A program made the position numbers and the translations under genes. DNA of 64,000 bases from Kaistia geumhonensis. Its GTDB lineage: Bacteria > Pseudomonadota > Alphaproteobacteria > Rhizobiales > Kaistiaceae. The notes under the pieces are model-generated. The model saw only the letters and a program-made list of their open reading frames with translations. It ran no database searches and was not told where the DNA came from. Every line of letters begins with the position of its first letter. Position 1 is the stretch's first letter. The stretch covers positions 2,542,001 through 2,606,000 of the forward strand of contig NZ_JAUSWJ010000001.1 of NCBI RefSeq assembly GCF_030815145.1, written 5' to 3'. This document shows, in pieces, positions 17,950-26,141 of the stretch.

Positions 17950-20172
17950 CTACAGCAGCCGGCGTGTCTCGCCGGCGGCGAGCGTCACGGGCATGAGCGC
18001 GCCGCCGAAGCGGACATCGAGCGCGATCGCCTTCGCCGCATGGAGGACGATCCCGGTCGGGACGCCGTCCGCCCAGTCGAGATCGACGGTCAGGCCGCCC
18101 CGCGCGCCGACACCGGCGACCTTTCCCTTCGGCCAGGCCGGCGGCAGCGCCGGCAGCAGCAGCAATTCGCCCGGCTTCGACTGCACGATCATCTCGATGA
18201 TACCGGCGGCGCCGCCGAAATTGCCGTCGATCTGGAAGGGCGGATGCGCATCGAAGAGATTGGGATAGCTGCGCTCGGGATGGAGCAGCAGCGCCAGCAC
18301 GTCATGGGCATGCGCGCCGTCGCGCAGCCGCGCCCAGAGATTGATGCGCCAGCCGATGCCCCAGCCGGTCGCATCGTCGCCGCGGATCTCCAGCGAGCGC
18401 CGCGCCGCGGCGGCGCGTTCCGGCGTCGTGTCGGGATCGATCTGCCAGGACGGATAGACCGCGTAGAGATGCGAGACATGGCGGTGATGGATCTCCGGGA
18501 CATCGAGGTCCCAGTCCTCCAGCCATTCCTGCAACTGGCCGGCGGCGCCGATGCGGTCGGCGGGAAGCCGGGGGAGCAGCGCCTCCAGTTCGGCGGCGAA
18601 GGCCTCGTCGCGGCCGAGCCGCCGCGCGGTCGCGGCGGTCCGCGAGAAGAGGTCGCGCGCGATCTGGCTGTCCATGGCCGGCCCGGCGCAGATGCTGGCG
18701 CCGTTCGGATGCACGTTCTCGGGCGAGACGGAGGGGTTGGTGACGAGAAGATCGGTGCCCGGCAGCGGCACCAGAACGGCGCGCAGGAACTCGGCCGCGC
18801 CCTTCATCAGGGGGTAGATGCGCCCGAGGACCGCATCGTCCCCGCGATAATCGGCGTGGTCGTGCAACTGGACGCAGAGCCAGGCGCCGCCCGTCGGCCA
18901 GAGGCCCCATTGCGCGCCGTCGATCGGCCCGGTGGCCCGCCACAGGTCGGTGTTGTGGTGCAGCACCCAGCCCGGCGCGTCGTAATGCGCGCGCGCCATG
19001 ACGGCGCCGGTCTCGGAGAGATCCTCGACCATGGCGATCAGCGGCTCGAAGCACGCGCCGAGACCGGCGAGGTCCGGCAGCCAGTAGTTCATCTGCAGGT
19101 TGATGTTGGCGGTGTACTTGCTGTCCCAGGGCGGCTGGACCTCCTCGTTCCAGAGTCCCTGCAGATTGGCCGGCTGCGTTCCAGGGCGGGACGACGACAC
19201 CATGAGATAGCGGCCATACTGGACATAAAGCGCCGCGAGCGCCGCATCGCCGCCCTCGGCGAAGCCGGCGATGCGCTCGTCCGTCGGCAGTTCCGCCGCC
19301 GCGCTCGTGCCGAGATCGATCGCGAAGCCGCCGAAGAGCCGCCGATGCTCGGCCACATGGCGGGCCCTGAGGTCTGCCCAGCGTCCGGCGGAGAGGTCCA
19401 TCAGACCGGCATCGACGCGCGCCATCGGATCGCCGTCGACCCGGTCGAAGCGCACGAAGCTGGTCGCCGCATTGATGGCGACGAGCGCCTCGGTCGCGCC
19501 CTCGACGCGGATGCCGTCGGCGCCGACCATGCAGTCGCCGCCCTCCGTCAGCACGCGCGCCTTGACGGCGAAGCGGAGCACGCCGGCGATGCCGTGCGCA
19601 TCCGGTCCTTTGCCGGCAAATCCGATCCAGTCGCGGCCGGGCGGCATCATCGCGCCCTGCTGCGGGCTCTCGAGGGTCAGGCGGAAGGCAAGCGCGCCCG
19701 GCCGGTCGGAGGCAACCCGCATCAGGATCACGTCGTCCGCCGGAGAGGCGATGAGCTCGCGGGTGTAGGTGACGCCGCCGGCGCGGTAGCGCGTCGTCGC
19801 CGCCGCGTCGTCCAGCGACAGGCCGCGGCGATAGTCCTCCGCGCCGTCATGGCCGAAGTCGATAAAGACATCGCCGATCGGCTGGTAGGACATCTGCTTG
19901 ATCGGCTTCGCCATCAGGCAGCGATTGGCGAGCGCCTCCGCCTCGGCATGCCGGCCGGCGAAGATCAGGCCGCGCACCTCTTCCAGATGCGGCAGAGCTT
20001 CAGGATTGACCGGCTGGTAGGGACCGCCCGCCCAGAAGGTGCTCTCGTTCAGCTGCAGCCGCTCGCGCCCGACGCCGCCGAACACCATGGCGCCCAATCG
20101 CCCGTTGCCGACCGGCAGCGCCTCGGTCCACGCCACCGCCGGCCGACGATACCAGAGATCCCACGGAGCCAT
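17950..20172 (-). CDS. GH95 family glycoside hydrolase (alpha-L-fucosidase or alpha-L-galactosidase)
   Basis: This 740-aa cytoplasmic enzyme has no signal peptide. The N-terminal beta domain starts WYRRPAVAWTEALPVGNGRLGAMVFGG and contains LNESTFWAGGPY, diagnostic of GH95. The (alpha/alpha)6 catalytic domain has NLQGLWNEE, KYTANINLQMNYW (N356, N358), NPSVSPEN (E485), HHRHVSHLYAVYP and FQIDGNFGG (D649). By family knowledge these blocks carry the general acid Glu and the Asn/Asp catalytic set of inverting 1,2-alpha-L-fucosidases; my residue assignment is approximate. Some GH95 members are alpha-L-galactosidases, and the neighbouring L-galactonate-type enzymes make that a real possibility. AAGGGG precedes the ATG at 20172. 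A perfect palindromic operator sits 64 bp upstream. Confidence 0.9.
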   Translation of the reverse strand: MAPWDLWYRRPAVAWTEALPVGNGRLGAMVFGGVGRERLQLNESTFWAGGPYQPVNPEALPHLEEVRGLIFAGRHAEAEALANRCLMAKPIKQMSYQPIGDVFIDFGHDGAEDYRRGLSLDDAAATTRYRAGGVTYTRELIASPADDVILMRVASDRPGALAFRLTLESPQQGAMMPPGRDWIGFAGKGPDAHGIAGVLRFAVKARVLTEGGDCMVGADGIRVEGATEALVAINAATSFVRFDRVDGDPMARVDAGLMDLSAGRWADLRARHVAEHRRLFGGFAIDLGTSAAAELPTDERIAGFAEGGDAALAALYVQYGRYLMVSSSRPGTQPANLQGLWNEEVQPPWDSKYTANINLQMNYWLPDLAGLGACFEPLIAMVEDLSETGAVMARAHYDAPGWVLHHNTDLWRATGPIDGAQWGLWPTGGAWLCVQLHDHADYRGDDAVLGRIYPLMKGAAEFLRAVLVPLPGTDLLVTNPSVSPENVHPNGASICAGPAMDSQIARDLFSRTAATARRLGRDEAFAAELEALLPRLPADRIGAAGQLQEWLEDWDLDVPEIHHRHVSHLYAVYPSWQIDPDTTPERAAAARRSLEIRGDDATGWGIGWRINLWARLRDGAHAHDVLALLLHPERSYPNLFDAHPPFQIDGNFGGAAGIIEMIVQSKPGELLLLPALPPAWPKGKVAGVGARGGLTVDLDWADGVPTGIVLHAAKAIALDVRFGGALMPVTLAAGETRRLL

Positions 20173-20235
20173 CGGTCCAACCCCTTCTGAATGACCCGGC
20201 GACCATGCGGAACGGTCGGCCGCCCGTCAACGAAA

Positions 20236-20251
20236 TTGATATCGATATCAA
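20236..20251. promoter_or_regulatory. Perfect 16-bp LacI-type palindromic operator, site 2
   Basis: TTGATATCGATATCAA is its own reverse complement, is centred on CG as usual for LacI-family sites, and sits 64 bp upstream of the GH95 start within a 120-bp gap after the reductase gene. Related sequences occur at 11562-11577 and 22499-22514. Confidence 0.7.
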
Positions 20252-20292
20252 CTACCGTCGATATCTCCCCGTTTCCGCGCGCGCGGCCAGCT

Positions 20293-21399
20293 TCAGCCGG
20301 CAATGTCGGGAAATGTCGCGCCGAGCATGGGAAATGTTGAAGAATGTCCGGTCGATGTTGCGAAGCGGACAAGCCCGCCGGCGCGCCTGTCGATCTTGGC
20401 GGCGTGGTTCTGCGCGATGTCGGCGAGGCGGTGATCGAGGAACGGATTGGCGAAACGGTCGAGTGTCACCGCGAAATAGGCCGCGATTTCGTCCTGCCGG
20501 TCGCCGAAGGCCGGGATCACCTCGCTGCGCATGATCGTCTCCAGCCAGGCCCGGACGGCCGGATCGGCGATGATCTCGCGCACCGTCTCGTCCTGCCGCC
20601 GGCCCTCGCGCAGCCAGCGATCGGCCAGCAGAGTATGGCCGAGATTGAGCACGAAGAGCTTGCGCCGCTCGATGAAATCGAGGTCGTCGACCACCTGGAT
20701 GTCGGTGTGCCGACAGGGCGGAACCAGCCCCGGCATCGCCCGGATCGCCCACAGCGCATAGGGTTCGGCGACGGCGCCGACCGGCTCGATGGGCGCCGAG
20801 ACGATGCGGTCGACCAGCGAATCGACGAAGCGGCATTCGGCGGCGAGCCAGCTGCGAAAGGCCTGCGGCAGCCCGCCCCGGACCGCTAGGGCGTCGACCA
20901 GCGCCGCAAGCCGCGCCCCGTTGCGCTCGACGAGTTCGCAGGGGAACAGTGTCATGCCGCCGCCGCCCGCCTCGAAGCGATGAAAGAGCAGCGCGGTCAG
21001 CAGCTCCGGAAAGGTGCTCCAGCCCTCCAGCGTCGGGACGGGCGTTTCGGGGACGTCATAGCCACGGTCGCCGGTATTGCTGACCACCGTCGACACTGGC
21101 CCGGCGAAGAGCGCCGCCAGCCGCGCCGCATCCTCGCGCGCCGACAGCCCGTCCGAAATGACTGAAACCTGCCGTTCCTCGTCGACCGGCTTGCCGTCGA
21201 CGAGGCCGCGGATGCGCACCGGATAGGGCTTCCCTTCGCGGAAGGCGGCGATGCGGGCGCGGGAGGCCGGCGAGCCGGTCGTCTCGACCACCGTGACGCG
21301 GCCGACATCCTGGCCCGCCGCGGCGGCCTCCGAGAGCATCAGGTCGACATGGGCCTGCAGGAAGCGGCTGGTCCCGAACTGGATGATCGGCGCGGCCAT
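20293..21399 (-). CDS. Mannitol dehydrogenase family oxidoreductase (tagaturonate/fructuronate reductase-like)
   Basis: This 368-aa NAD(P)-dependent polyol/hexonate dehydrogenase belongs to the long-chain mannitol dehydrogenase family (UxaB, UxuB). The N-terminal nucleotide-binding motif is IIQFGTSRFLQAHVDLM, the internal VVSNTGDRGY matches the family VTLTITEKGY region, and the catalytic block is RRKLFVLNLGHTLLAD with the Lys/Asn/His signature. It is shorter than enterobacterial UxaB (about 480 aa), with a reduced C-terminal domain. ATG 21399 shares one base with the stop of the dehydrogenase gene upstream (TGATG), so the pair is coupled. With an LgoD-like partner, the likely reaction is tagaturonate to altronate; this is inferred. 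Confidence 0.82.
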   Translation of the reverse strand: MAAPIIQFGTSRFLQAHVDLMLSEAAAAGQDVGRVTVVETTGSPASRARIAAFREGKPYPVRIRGLVDGKPVDEERQVSVISDGLSAREDAARLAALFAGPVSTVVSNTGDRGYDVPETPVPTLEGWSTFPELLTALLFHRFEAGGGGMTLFPCELVERNGARLAALVDALAVRGGLPQAFRSWLAAECRFVDSLVDRIVSAPIEPVGAVAEPYALWAIRAMPGLVPPCRHTDIQVVDDLDFIERRKLFVLNLGHTLLADRWLREGRRQDETVREIIADPAVRAWLETIMRSEVIPAFGDRQDEIAAYFAVTLDRFANPFLDHRLADIAQNHAAKIDRRAGGLVRFATSTGHSSTFPMLGATFPDIAG

Positions 21400-22406
21400 C
21401 ACGAGACGCTCACCATGGCCTTGATCAGGCTGCTGCGGTCGCGGGCCCATTCGGCCATCACCGCCGGGAAATCCTCCATCGTCGTGCGATGGGTGATCAG
21501 CTTGCGATGGTCGATGCTGCCGTCTGCGAGCGCGGCGACCACGGTCGCGAAATCCTCCGATGTGGCGTTGCGACTCGCCAACAGCGTGGCCTCGCGCTTG
21601 TGGAATTCGGCATCGTTGAAGGTGATGTCGTCCGGGACGACCCCGACCATGACATAGCTGCCGCCATGCGCCAGATAGCCGAAGCTCGCCTGCATGGCGC
21701 GCGGATTGCCGGTGGCGTCGAAGACGGTATCGAAGCCGTCGCCTTCGGTCGCGGCTGCGACCAGTGCCGCAGGATCGCCGGCGACATGCGTGTTGGCGAA
21801 GCCGAAGCGGTCCGCCACCATGGCCAGCCGTTCCGCGCTCGCATCGACGAGATGCAGTTCCGCGCCCCGCCGGCGGGCAAAGAGCGCAGCCCCGAGGCCG
21901 ATCGGGCCTGCGCCGACCACCAGCACGCGGTCGGCCGCACCGAGGCCGGAACGGCGCACCGCATGGGCCCCGATCGCCAGGAACTCGACGGTTGCCGCGG
22001 CCTCCTCGTCGAGATCGCCGGCCGCGATCAGGTTGATCGCCGGCACGTTGATCCGCTCGCACAGCCCGCCGTCGCGATGCACGCCGAGCACGCCGATGCG
22101 CATGCAGCAATTGGGCTTGCCGCGCATGCAGGCATGGCAGGTGCCGCAGGCGACATAGGGATTGATGATGACGCGCGTCCCCGCCTTCCAGCCCTCGCTA
22201 TCGGAGGCGACGACGCCGGACAGCTCGTGGCCGATCACCCGGGGATAGACGAGGAAGGGATGCTTGCCTTCGAAGATGTGGTAGTCGGTGCCGCAGATCC
22301 CGACCCGCGCGATATCGATCGCCACCCAGCCCGGTGCCGGCGCCTCGGCAGCCGGCCGCTCGGCAAGGCTGATTGAGCCCGGTTTCTCCACCACGATGGC
22401 ACGCAT
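21399..22406 (-). CDS. Zinc-dependent alcohol dehydrogenase, LgoD-like (L-galactonate 5-dehydrogenase type)
   Basis: This 335-aa medium-chain dehydrogenase has the catalytic zinc ligands Cys38 (GICGTD), His60 and Glu61, the structural zinc Cys87, Cys90, Cys93 and Cys101 (ACGTCHACMRGKPNCC), and the NAD motif VVGAGPIGLGAA. Segments such as IGVLGVHRDGG, EFHKREATLLASRNA and YPRVIGHE resemble E. coli LgoD (YjjN), which oxidises L-galactonate to D-tagaturonate. Together with the downstream tagaturonate-reductase-like enzyme this forms a plausible two-step route from L-galactonate to D-altronate, or the 6-deoxy analogue from L-fuconate. The ribosome binding site AGGAAGGAG precedes the ATG at 22406; longer frames upstream are non-coding. 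A LacI-type operator lies 93 bp upstream. Confidence 0.82.
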   Translation of the reverse strand: MRAIVVEKPGSISLAERPAAEAPAPGWVAIDIARVGICGTDYHIFEGKHPFLVYPRVIGHELSGVVASDSEGWKAGTRVIINPYVACGTCHACMRGKPNCCMRIGVLGVHRDGGLCERINVPAINLIAAGDLDEEAAATVEFLAIGAHAVRRSGLGAADRVLVVGAGPIGLGAALFARRRGAELHLVDASAERLAMVADRFGFANTHVAGDPAALVAAATEGDGFDTVFDATGNPRAMQASFGYLAHGGSYVMVGVVPDDITFNDAEFHKREATLLASRNATSEDFATVVAALADGSIDHRKLITHRTTMEDFPAVMAEWARDRSSLIKAMVSVS

Positions 22407-22498
22407 CGACGTCGCTCCTTCCTGCCCGAATCCGGCCCTCGATGTCCCGAGGAGAGGCCGGCGTTCCCACTGCAATGACAGCGACAAAGCATGCAAGT

Positions 22499-22514
22499 TT
22501 GATATCGTTGTCAA
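22499..22514. promoter_or_regulatory. LacI-type operator, site 3, in the divergent promoter region
   Basis: TTGATATCGTTGTCAA matches 14 of 16 positions of the perfect palindrome at 20236-20251. It lies between the divergent LgoD-like gene (start 22406) and the AGE isomerase gene (start 22658), so one site could control both directions. Confidence 0.6.
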
Positions 22515-22657
22515 CTCGTGATCGGCCGGTTCGTGGGCGCCTTTCGAAAGGCGAAGGAAAGGCCGCGCATCGGCTAGGCGATGCCGACGCGATCCCTTAT
22601 GTCTGTCGGCGGGAAGAACAATCGACGCGGCCCGGCCGCGACAGGGAGAGAACGACG

Positions 22658-23926
22658 ATGGCGGTTGAGACAGCAACCTGGATCGGCACCGGCGGCAGCG
22701 ATTTGGTGGCGCGCCCCGGCCATCGCGACTGGCTGAAGAGCCAGGCCGGCGATCTGATCGCCTTCTTCCAGAAATCCGCGCTCAACCCGGCCGGCGGCTT
22801 CTTCGCGCTCGACGATGCCGGTCAGCCGCTGCCCCCGCCCGGCCCCGGCGGCACGGTGCGCTATCTGCACGAGACGACGCGCATGGTGCACTGCTTCGCC
22901 ATCGCCCATCTCATCGGCCTGCCGGGCGCCGACCGCATGGTCGACCATGGCATGGCCTTCCTGCGCAGCCATCACGAGGACAAGAAGGAGGGCGGCTGGT
23001 TCTGGGGCGTCGATGACCATGGCCCGACCAATGCCACCAAGCAGGCCTATGGCCATGCCTTCGTGCTGCTGGCCGGCTCGTCGGCCAAGGTCGTCGGTCA
23101 TCCCGGCGCCGACAGCCTGATCGCCGACGCGACCGAAGTGCTCCTCAGCCACTTCTGGGACGACGCCGCCGGCGCGACGACCGAGGAATACACCGCCGAC
23201 TGGCAGCCGCTCGGCCCCTATCGCGGCCAGAACTCCAACATGCACCTCACCGAGGCGCTGATGGCGGCCTTCGAGGCGACCGGCCAGCAGCGCTATCTCG
23301 ACATGGCCGGCCGCATCGCTGCGCTGATCATCGGCAAGCATGCCCGCGCCGAAGGCTGGCGGGTGGCCGAGCATTTCCGCGCCGACTGGAGCGTCGACCG
23401 CGACTATGAGGGCGATCCGATGTTCCGCCCGGCAGGAACGACACCCGGCCATGCGCTGGAATGGAGCCGGCTGCTGGTGCAGCTCTGGGAGTTCGGCGGG
23501 CGCCGCGAGGAATGGCTGATCGAGGCGGCGCGGTCGCTGTTCCTGCGCACCTGCGAGATCGGCTGGGACGGGTCGCGCGGCGGCTTCTACTACACTCTCG
23601 ACTGGCAGGATCGGCCGGCCCGTTCGGATCGTTACTGGTGGCCCTGCGCGGAAGGGATCGGCGCGGCCGCCGTCCTGCGCCAGACCGGCGGCGATGCGCG
23701 GTTCGAGGAATGGTATCGCCGCATCTGGGACTTCACCGCTCGTCACCTGATCGATCCGCGCCACGGCGGCTGGTATCCGGAGATCGACGACGAGCTGAAG
23801 CCGGTCTCGCGCGTCTTCGTCGGCCGGCCGGACCTCTATCATTCGCTGCAGGCCTGCCTCATCCCGCTGCTGCCGGCGAGCGGCAGCATCACACGCGGTC
23901 TCGCCGCCGAAGCCGGCCAGCTCTGA
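22658..23926 (+). CDS. AGE family epimerase/isomerase (YihS / mannose isomerase type)
   Basis: This 422-aa cytoplasmic (alpha/alpha)6-barrel enzyme belongs to the N-acylglucosamine 2-epimerase superfamily. Motifs typical of YihS/mannose isomerase proteins are visible: RYLHETTRMVH, KEGGWFWGVDDHG, QNSNMHLTEALMAAFEAT, WRVAEHF, GTTPGHALEWSRLL, RYWWPCAEG and GGWYPEID. The His and Glu/Arg residues in these blocks normally catalyse aldose-ketose isomerisation at C2 (mannose/fructose, lyxose/xylulose or sulfoquinovose). ATG 22658 has AGGGAGAG upstream. It is the first gene of the plus-strand run to 27714 and shares a control region with the LgoD-like gene. No sulfoquinovose transporter or sulfoquinovosidase is nearby, so a neutral aldose is more likely. 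Confidence 0.87.
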   Translation: MAVETATWIGTGGSDLVARPGHRDWLKSQAGDLIAFFQKSALNPAGGFFALDDAGQPLPPPGPGGTVRYLHETTRMVHCFAIAHLIGLPGADRMVDHGMAFLRSHHEDKKEGGWFWGVDDHGPTNATKQAYGHAFVLLAGSSAKVVGHPGADSLIADATEVLLSHFWDDAAGATTEEYTADWQPLGPYRGQNSNMHLTEALMAAFEATGQQRYLDMAGRIAALIIGKHARAEGWRVAEHFRADWSVDRDYEGDPMFRPAGTTPGHALEWSRLLVQLWEFGGRREEWLIEAARSLFLRTCEIGWDGSRGGFYYTLDWQDRPARSDRYWWPCAEGIGAAAVLRQTGGDARFEEWYRRIWDFTARHLIDPRHGGWYPEIDDELKPVSRVFVGRPDLYHSLQACLIPLLPASGSITRGLAAEAGQL

Positions 23927-23942
23927 CGGGACGTTGACGGCG

Positions 23943-23967
23943 GCCGTCCGGCGCCGAGCCGGACGGC
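23943..23967 (+). terminator. Hairpin between AGE isomerase and aldo/keto reductase genes
   Basis: This is a perfect 10-bp stem, GCCGTCCGGC / GCCGGACGGC, with a 5-nt loop, 16 nt after the isomerase stop and 21 nt before the next start. There is no T-run. It is more likely a processing or attenuating hairpin inside the operon than a full stop. Confidence 0.4.
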
Positions 23968-23988
23968 TCGGCGATGAGGACGACCGGC

Positions 23989-24975
23989 ATGAGCGAACCC
24001 GCTGCCCCCACCATCGATGCTTCCATCCGCAGGCTGCGGATCGGCGGCTCGCCGCCGCTGCTGCCGGTCGCCTTCGGCGGCTCCCTCTACACGCCGGCCT
24101 CGGCCGGCGGCACGCAGGAAGCAGATTTCGCCGGCGCCATCGCCGCCGCCTATGAGGCCGGAATCCGCCATTTCGACACGGCCGCCGGCTATGCCGGCGG
24201 GCGCTCGGAAAAGATCTATGGCGATTTCGTCGCCGGGCGGCGCGGCGAGATCTTCCTGGCATCCAAGGCCAACCCCGCCGACCCGGGCGGCGCCGCGATG
24301 GCGGCGGCGGTCGACGACAGCCTCAGGCGGCTGAAGACCGACCATATCGACCTCTTCTACATCCATTGGCCGCGCGGCGGCGCCGACATGCGGCCGCGCA
24401 TGGAGGCGCTGGAAGCGGCGCGCCGCGCCGGGAAGATCGGCGCGGTGGGCGTCAGCAATTTCTCCGTCGCAGAAATGCAGCAGGTGCAGGAGGTTGGCCG
24501 CATCGACGCGCACCAGCTCGGCTACAACCTCCTCTGGCGCCACGCCGAAGGGGACGTCATCCCCTATTGCGCCGCGAACGGCATCGCCGTCGTCGCCTAT
24601 TCGACGCTCGCCCACGGCATCCTGACCGGCAAGTTCGGCCCGACGCCCGACCTTTCCGGTGACGACCAGCGCCATCGCGTTCTGCCGTTCCGCGCCGATA
24701 TCTGGCCGCATGTGCATGCCGGCGTCGAGGAGCTGAAGGGCGTGGCGCGCGAGGCCGGGCGACCGCTGGCGCATCTTGCGATCCGCTGGAGCCTCGCCCG
24801 CCCCGGCATCGACGCCGTCGTCGTCGGCGCCCGCAGCCGCGCGCAATGCGAGGCCAATCTCGCCGCGCTCGGCGGCGCTGTCGACCCGGCGGTCTTCGAG
24901 CGGATGACCGCGATCAGCGACATGATCGCCGCGCATGTGCCGGACGAGGGAAATCTCTTCGACTATCGTCCCTGA
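23989..24975 (+). CDS. Aldo/keto reductase
   Basis: This 328-aa (beta/alpha)8 NAD(P)H-dependent oxidoreductase has catalytic-tetrad blocks: Asp and Tyr in GIRHFDTAAGYAGG, Lys in FLASKANP, and His in LFYIHWPRGG. The C-terminal cofactor region is VVVGARSRAQCEANL. ATG 23989 fits family N-termini; an in-frame ATG at 23974 is possible. In this context it could oxidise an aldose at C1 to the lactone, as L-galactose and L-fucose dehydrogenases of this family do, or reduce a keto sugar. No sequence feature decides between them. Confidence 0.88.
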   Translation: MSEPAAPTIDASIRRLRIGGSPPLLPVAFGGSLYTPASAGGTQEADFAGAIAAAYEAGIRHFDTAAGYAGGRSEKIYGDFVAGRRGEIFLASKANPADPGGAAMAAAVDDSLRRLKTDHIDLFYIHWPRGGADMRPRMEALEAARRAGKIGAVGVSNFSVAEMQQVQEVGRIDAHQLGYNLLWRHAEGDVIPYCAANGIAVVAYSTLAHGILTGKFGPTPDLSGDDQRHRVLPFRADIWPHVHAGVEELKGVAREAGRPLAHLAIRWSLARPGIDAVVVGARSRAQCEANLAALGGAVDPAVFERMTAISDMIAAHVPDEGNLFDYRP

Positions 24976-25027
24976 CCGGCCTCGGGAGGAGCCACCGGTC
25001 GCCGGGAACCAGGACGGGAGGACCGCC

Positions 25028-25849
25028 ATGGCCGAGGCCATCACGCTTTTCGACGGATCGACCCTCAAGGGCTGGCGGGCCGCGCCGCGCCTGCCGACGC
25101 CGGTGCGCGCCGACGATCCACCGCTTCCGACCAACACCGACGCTTATCGGAGGGCGCTTGGCCATCTCGGGCGCTGGACCGTCGAGGACGGCGCGATCTG
25201 CGGACGGCAGGACCCGCCGGGGAGCGGCCTCGGCGCCTATCTCGTCAGCGAAGGGGCGTTCGGCGATTTTGAGCTCGAGCTGGAGGCGCGGCCCGACTGG
25301 CCGGCCGATACCGGCATCATGCTGCGCGCCACAGCCGAGGGCACCACCGGCTATCAGGTGCTCGTCGACCACCGGAAGTCCGGGAATATCGGCGGCTTCT
25401 ACGGCAACGGCATCGGGCGTTTCCACGCCATCAACTTCAATGTCGATGTCGAGCGCGACGACGCCGGCAGGCCGCTTCGCCTCAGGATCGAGGATCTGTC
25501 GACGACCATCGAGCCGATCCACGACTGGAAGCCGGCGCTTCTCGCGCGCAAGGCCACGGGCGAGGAGTTCCTGAAGGCGTGGAAGTGGGGCGACTGGAAC
25601 GCCTTCCGCATCCGCATGGTCGGCGCGCTGCCGACGATCACCGTCTGGATCAACGGGCTGCTTGTCGCCGAACTCGATACCGCCACGATGACCTATCCGG
25701 ATTTCGACGGCGCCGCGGTGTTGCGCAAGCTCGGCACTGCCGGGCACATTGCCTTCGAGGTCCACGACAACGATCCGCGCATGGGCGCGGAGCGCTGGGC
25801 GCCGGAGGCGGCCTGCCGCTGGCGCAACATCCGCGTCACGCCGCTCTGA
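25028..25849 (+). CDS. DUF1080 (3-keto-disaccharide hydrolase type) protein
   Basis: This 273-aa protein without a signal peptide has the concanavalin-like DUF1080 fold. The hallmark start is ITLFDGSTLKGWRA, followed by WTVEDGAICG, FGDFELELEARP, DTGIMLRA and the closing CRWRNIRV (residue ~263-270). Proteins of this family hydrolyse 3-keto-glycosides or bind sugars, but many members are uncharacterised. GGGAGG precedes the ATG at 25028; a frame extending to 24935 lacks domain support. Most relatives I know are exported, so a cytoplasmic form fits a pathway that oxidises imported glycosides. It is followed directly by a truncated isomerase remnant. Confidence 0.82.
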   Translation: MAEAITLFDGSTLKGWRAAPRLPTPVRADDPPLPTNTDAYRRALGHLGRWTVEDGAICGRQDPPGSGLGAYLVSEGAFGDFELELEARPDWPADTGIMLRATAEGTTGYQVLVDHRKSGNIGGFYGNGIGRFHAINFNVDVERDDAGRPLRLRIEDLSTTIEPIHDWKPALLARKATGEEFLKAWKWGDWNAFRIRMVGALPTITVWINGLLVAELDTATMTYPDFDGAAVLRKLGTAGHIAFEVHDNDPRMGAERWAPEAACRWRNIRVTPL

Positions 25850-25856
25850 GCCGCCA

Positions 25857-26099
25857 CTGAAGCACTGGAAGGACCGGCTCTATGCCATCCAGGTCAAGGA
25901 CACCGCGCCGCCCGGCACCACGGCCGAAGGCGGCTGGACCCCGATGGGCGATGGCATCGTCGACTGGGCGGCGCCGTGGCCGCTGTTCCCCGAGACGCCG
26001 GCCGATCATCTCGTCGTCGAGCACGACGAACCGGCGGACTGGCGGACCCTTGCACAGCGCTCCTACGACACTCTCGTCAAGCTCGGCGCGCGCGGCTGA
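25857..26099 (+). pseudogene. C-terminal remnant of a sugar phosphate isomerase/epimerase (TIM barrel)
   Basis: Directly after the DUF1080 stop, in a different frame, 80 codons read LKHWKDRLYAIQVKDTAPPG ... ADHLVVEHDEPADWRTLAQRSYDTL and end at a TGA. This matches the end of xylose-isomerase-like TIM-barrel sugar isomerases: the last barrel strand with its metal-ligand region, and the usual 'VEHDxPxDW' C-terminus. No in-frame start with a ribosome binding site precedes it, and the first three quarters of the gene are missing. A deletion that fused the end of the DUF1080 gene to this remnant is the simplest explanation. Confidence 0.75.
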
Positions 26100-26141
26100 C
26101 GCCGGCACGCCTCCCGTCCCCTCGAAGCAAGGAGCCGCATC

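Noticed and set aside
17958-17976. Stem GCCGGCG/CGCCGGC at the LacI/GH95 boundary as a terminator
   Set aside because: It lies inside the GH95 coding end and is easily explained by GC-rich codons. There is no T-run.
22658-24975. Sulfoquinovose degradation because of a YihS-like isomerase and an aldo/keto reductase
   Set aside because: No sulfoquinovosidase, monooxygenase, flavin reductase or sulfo-sugar kinase is nearby, and AGE-family isomerases commonly act on neutral sugars.
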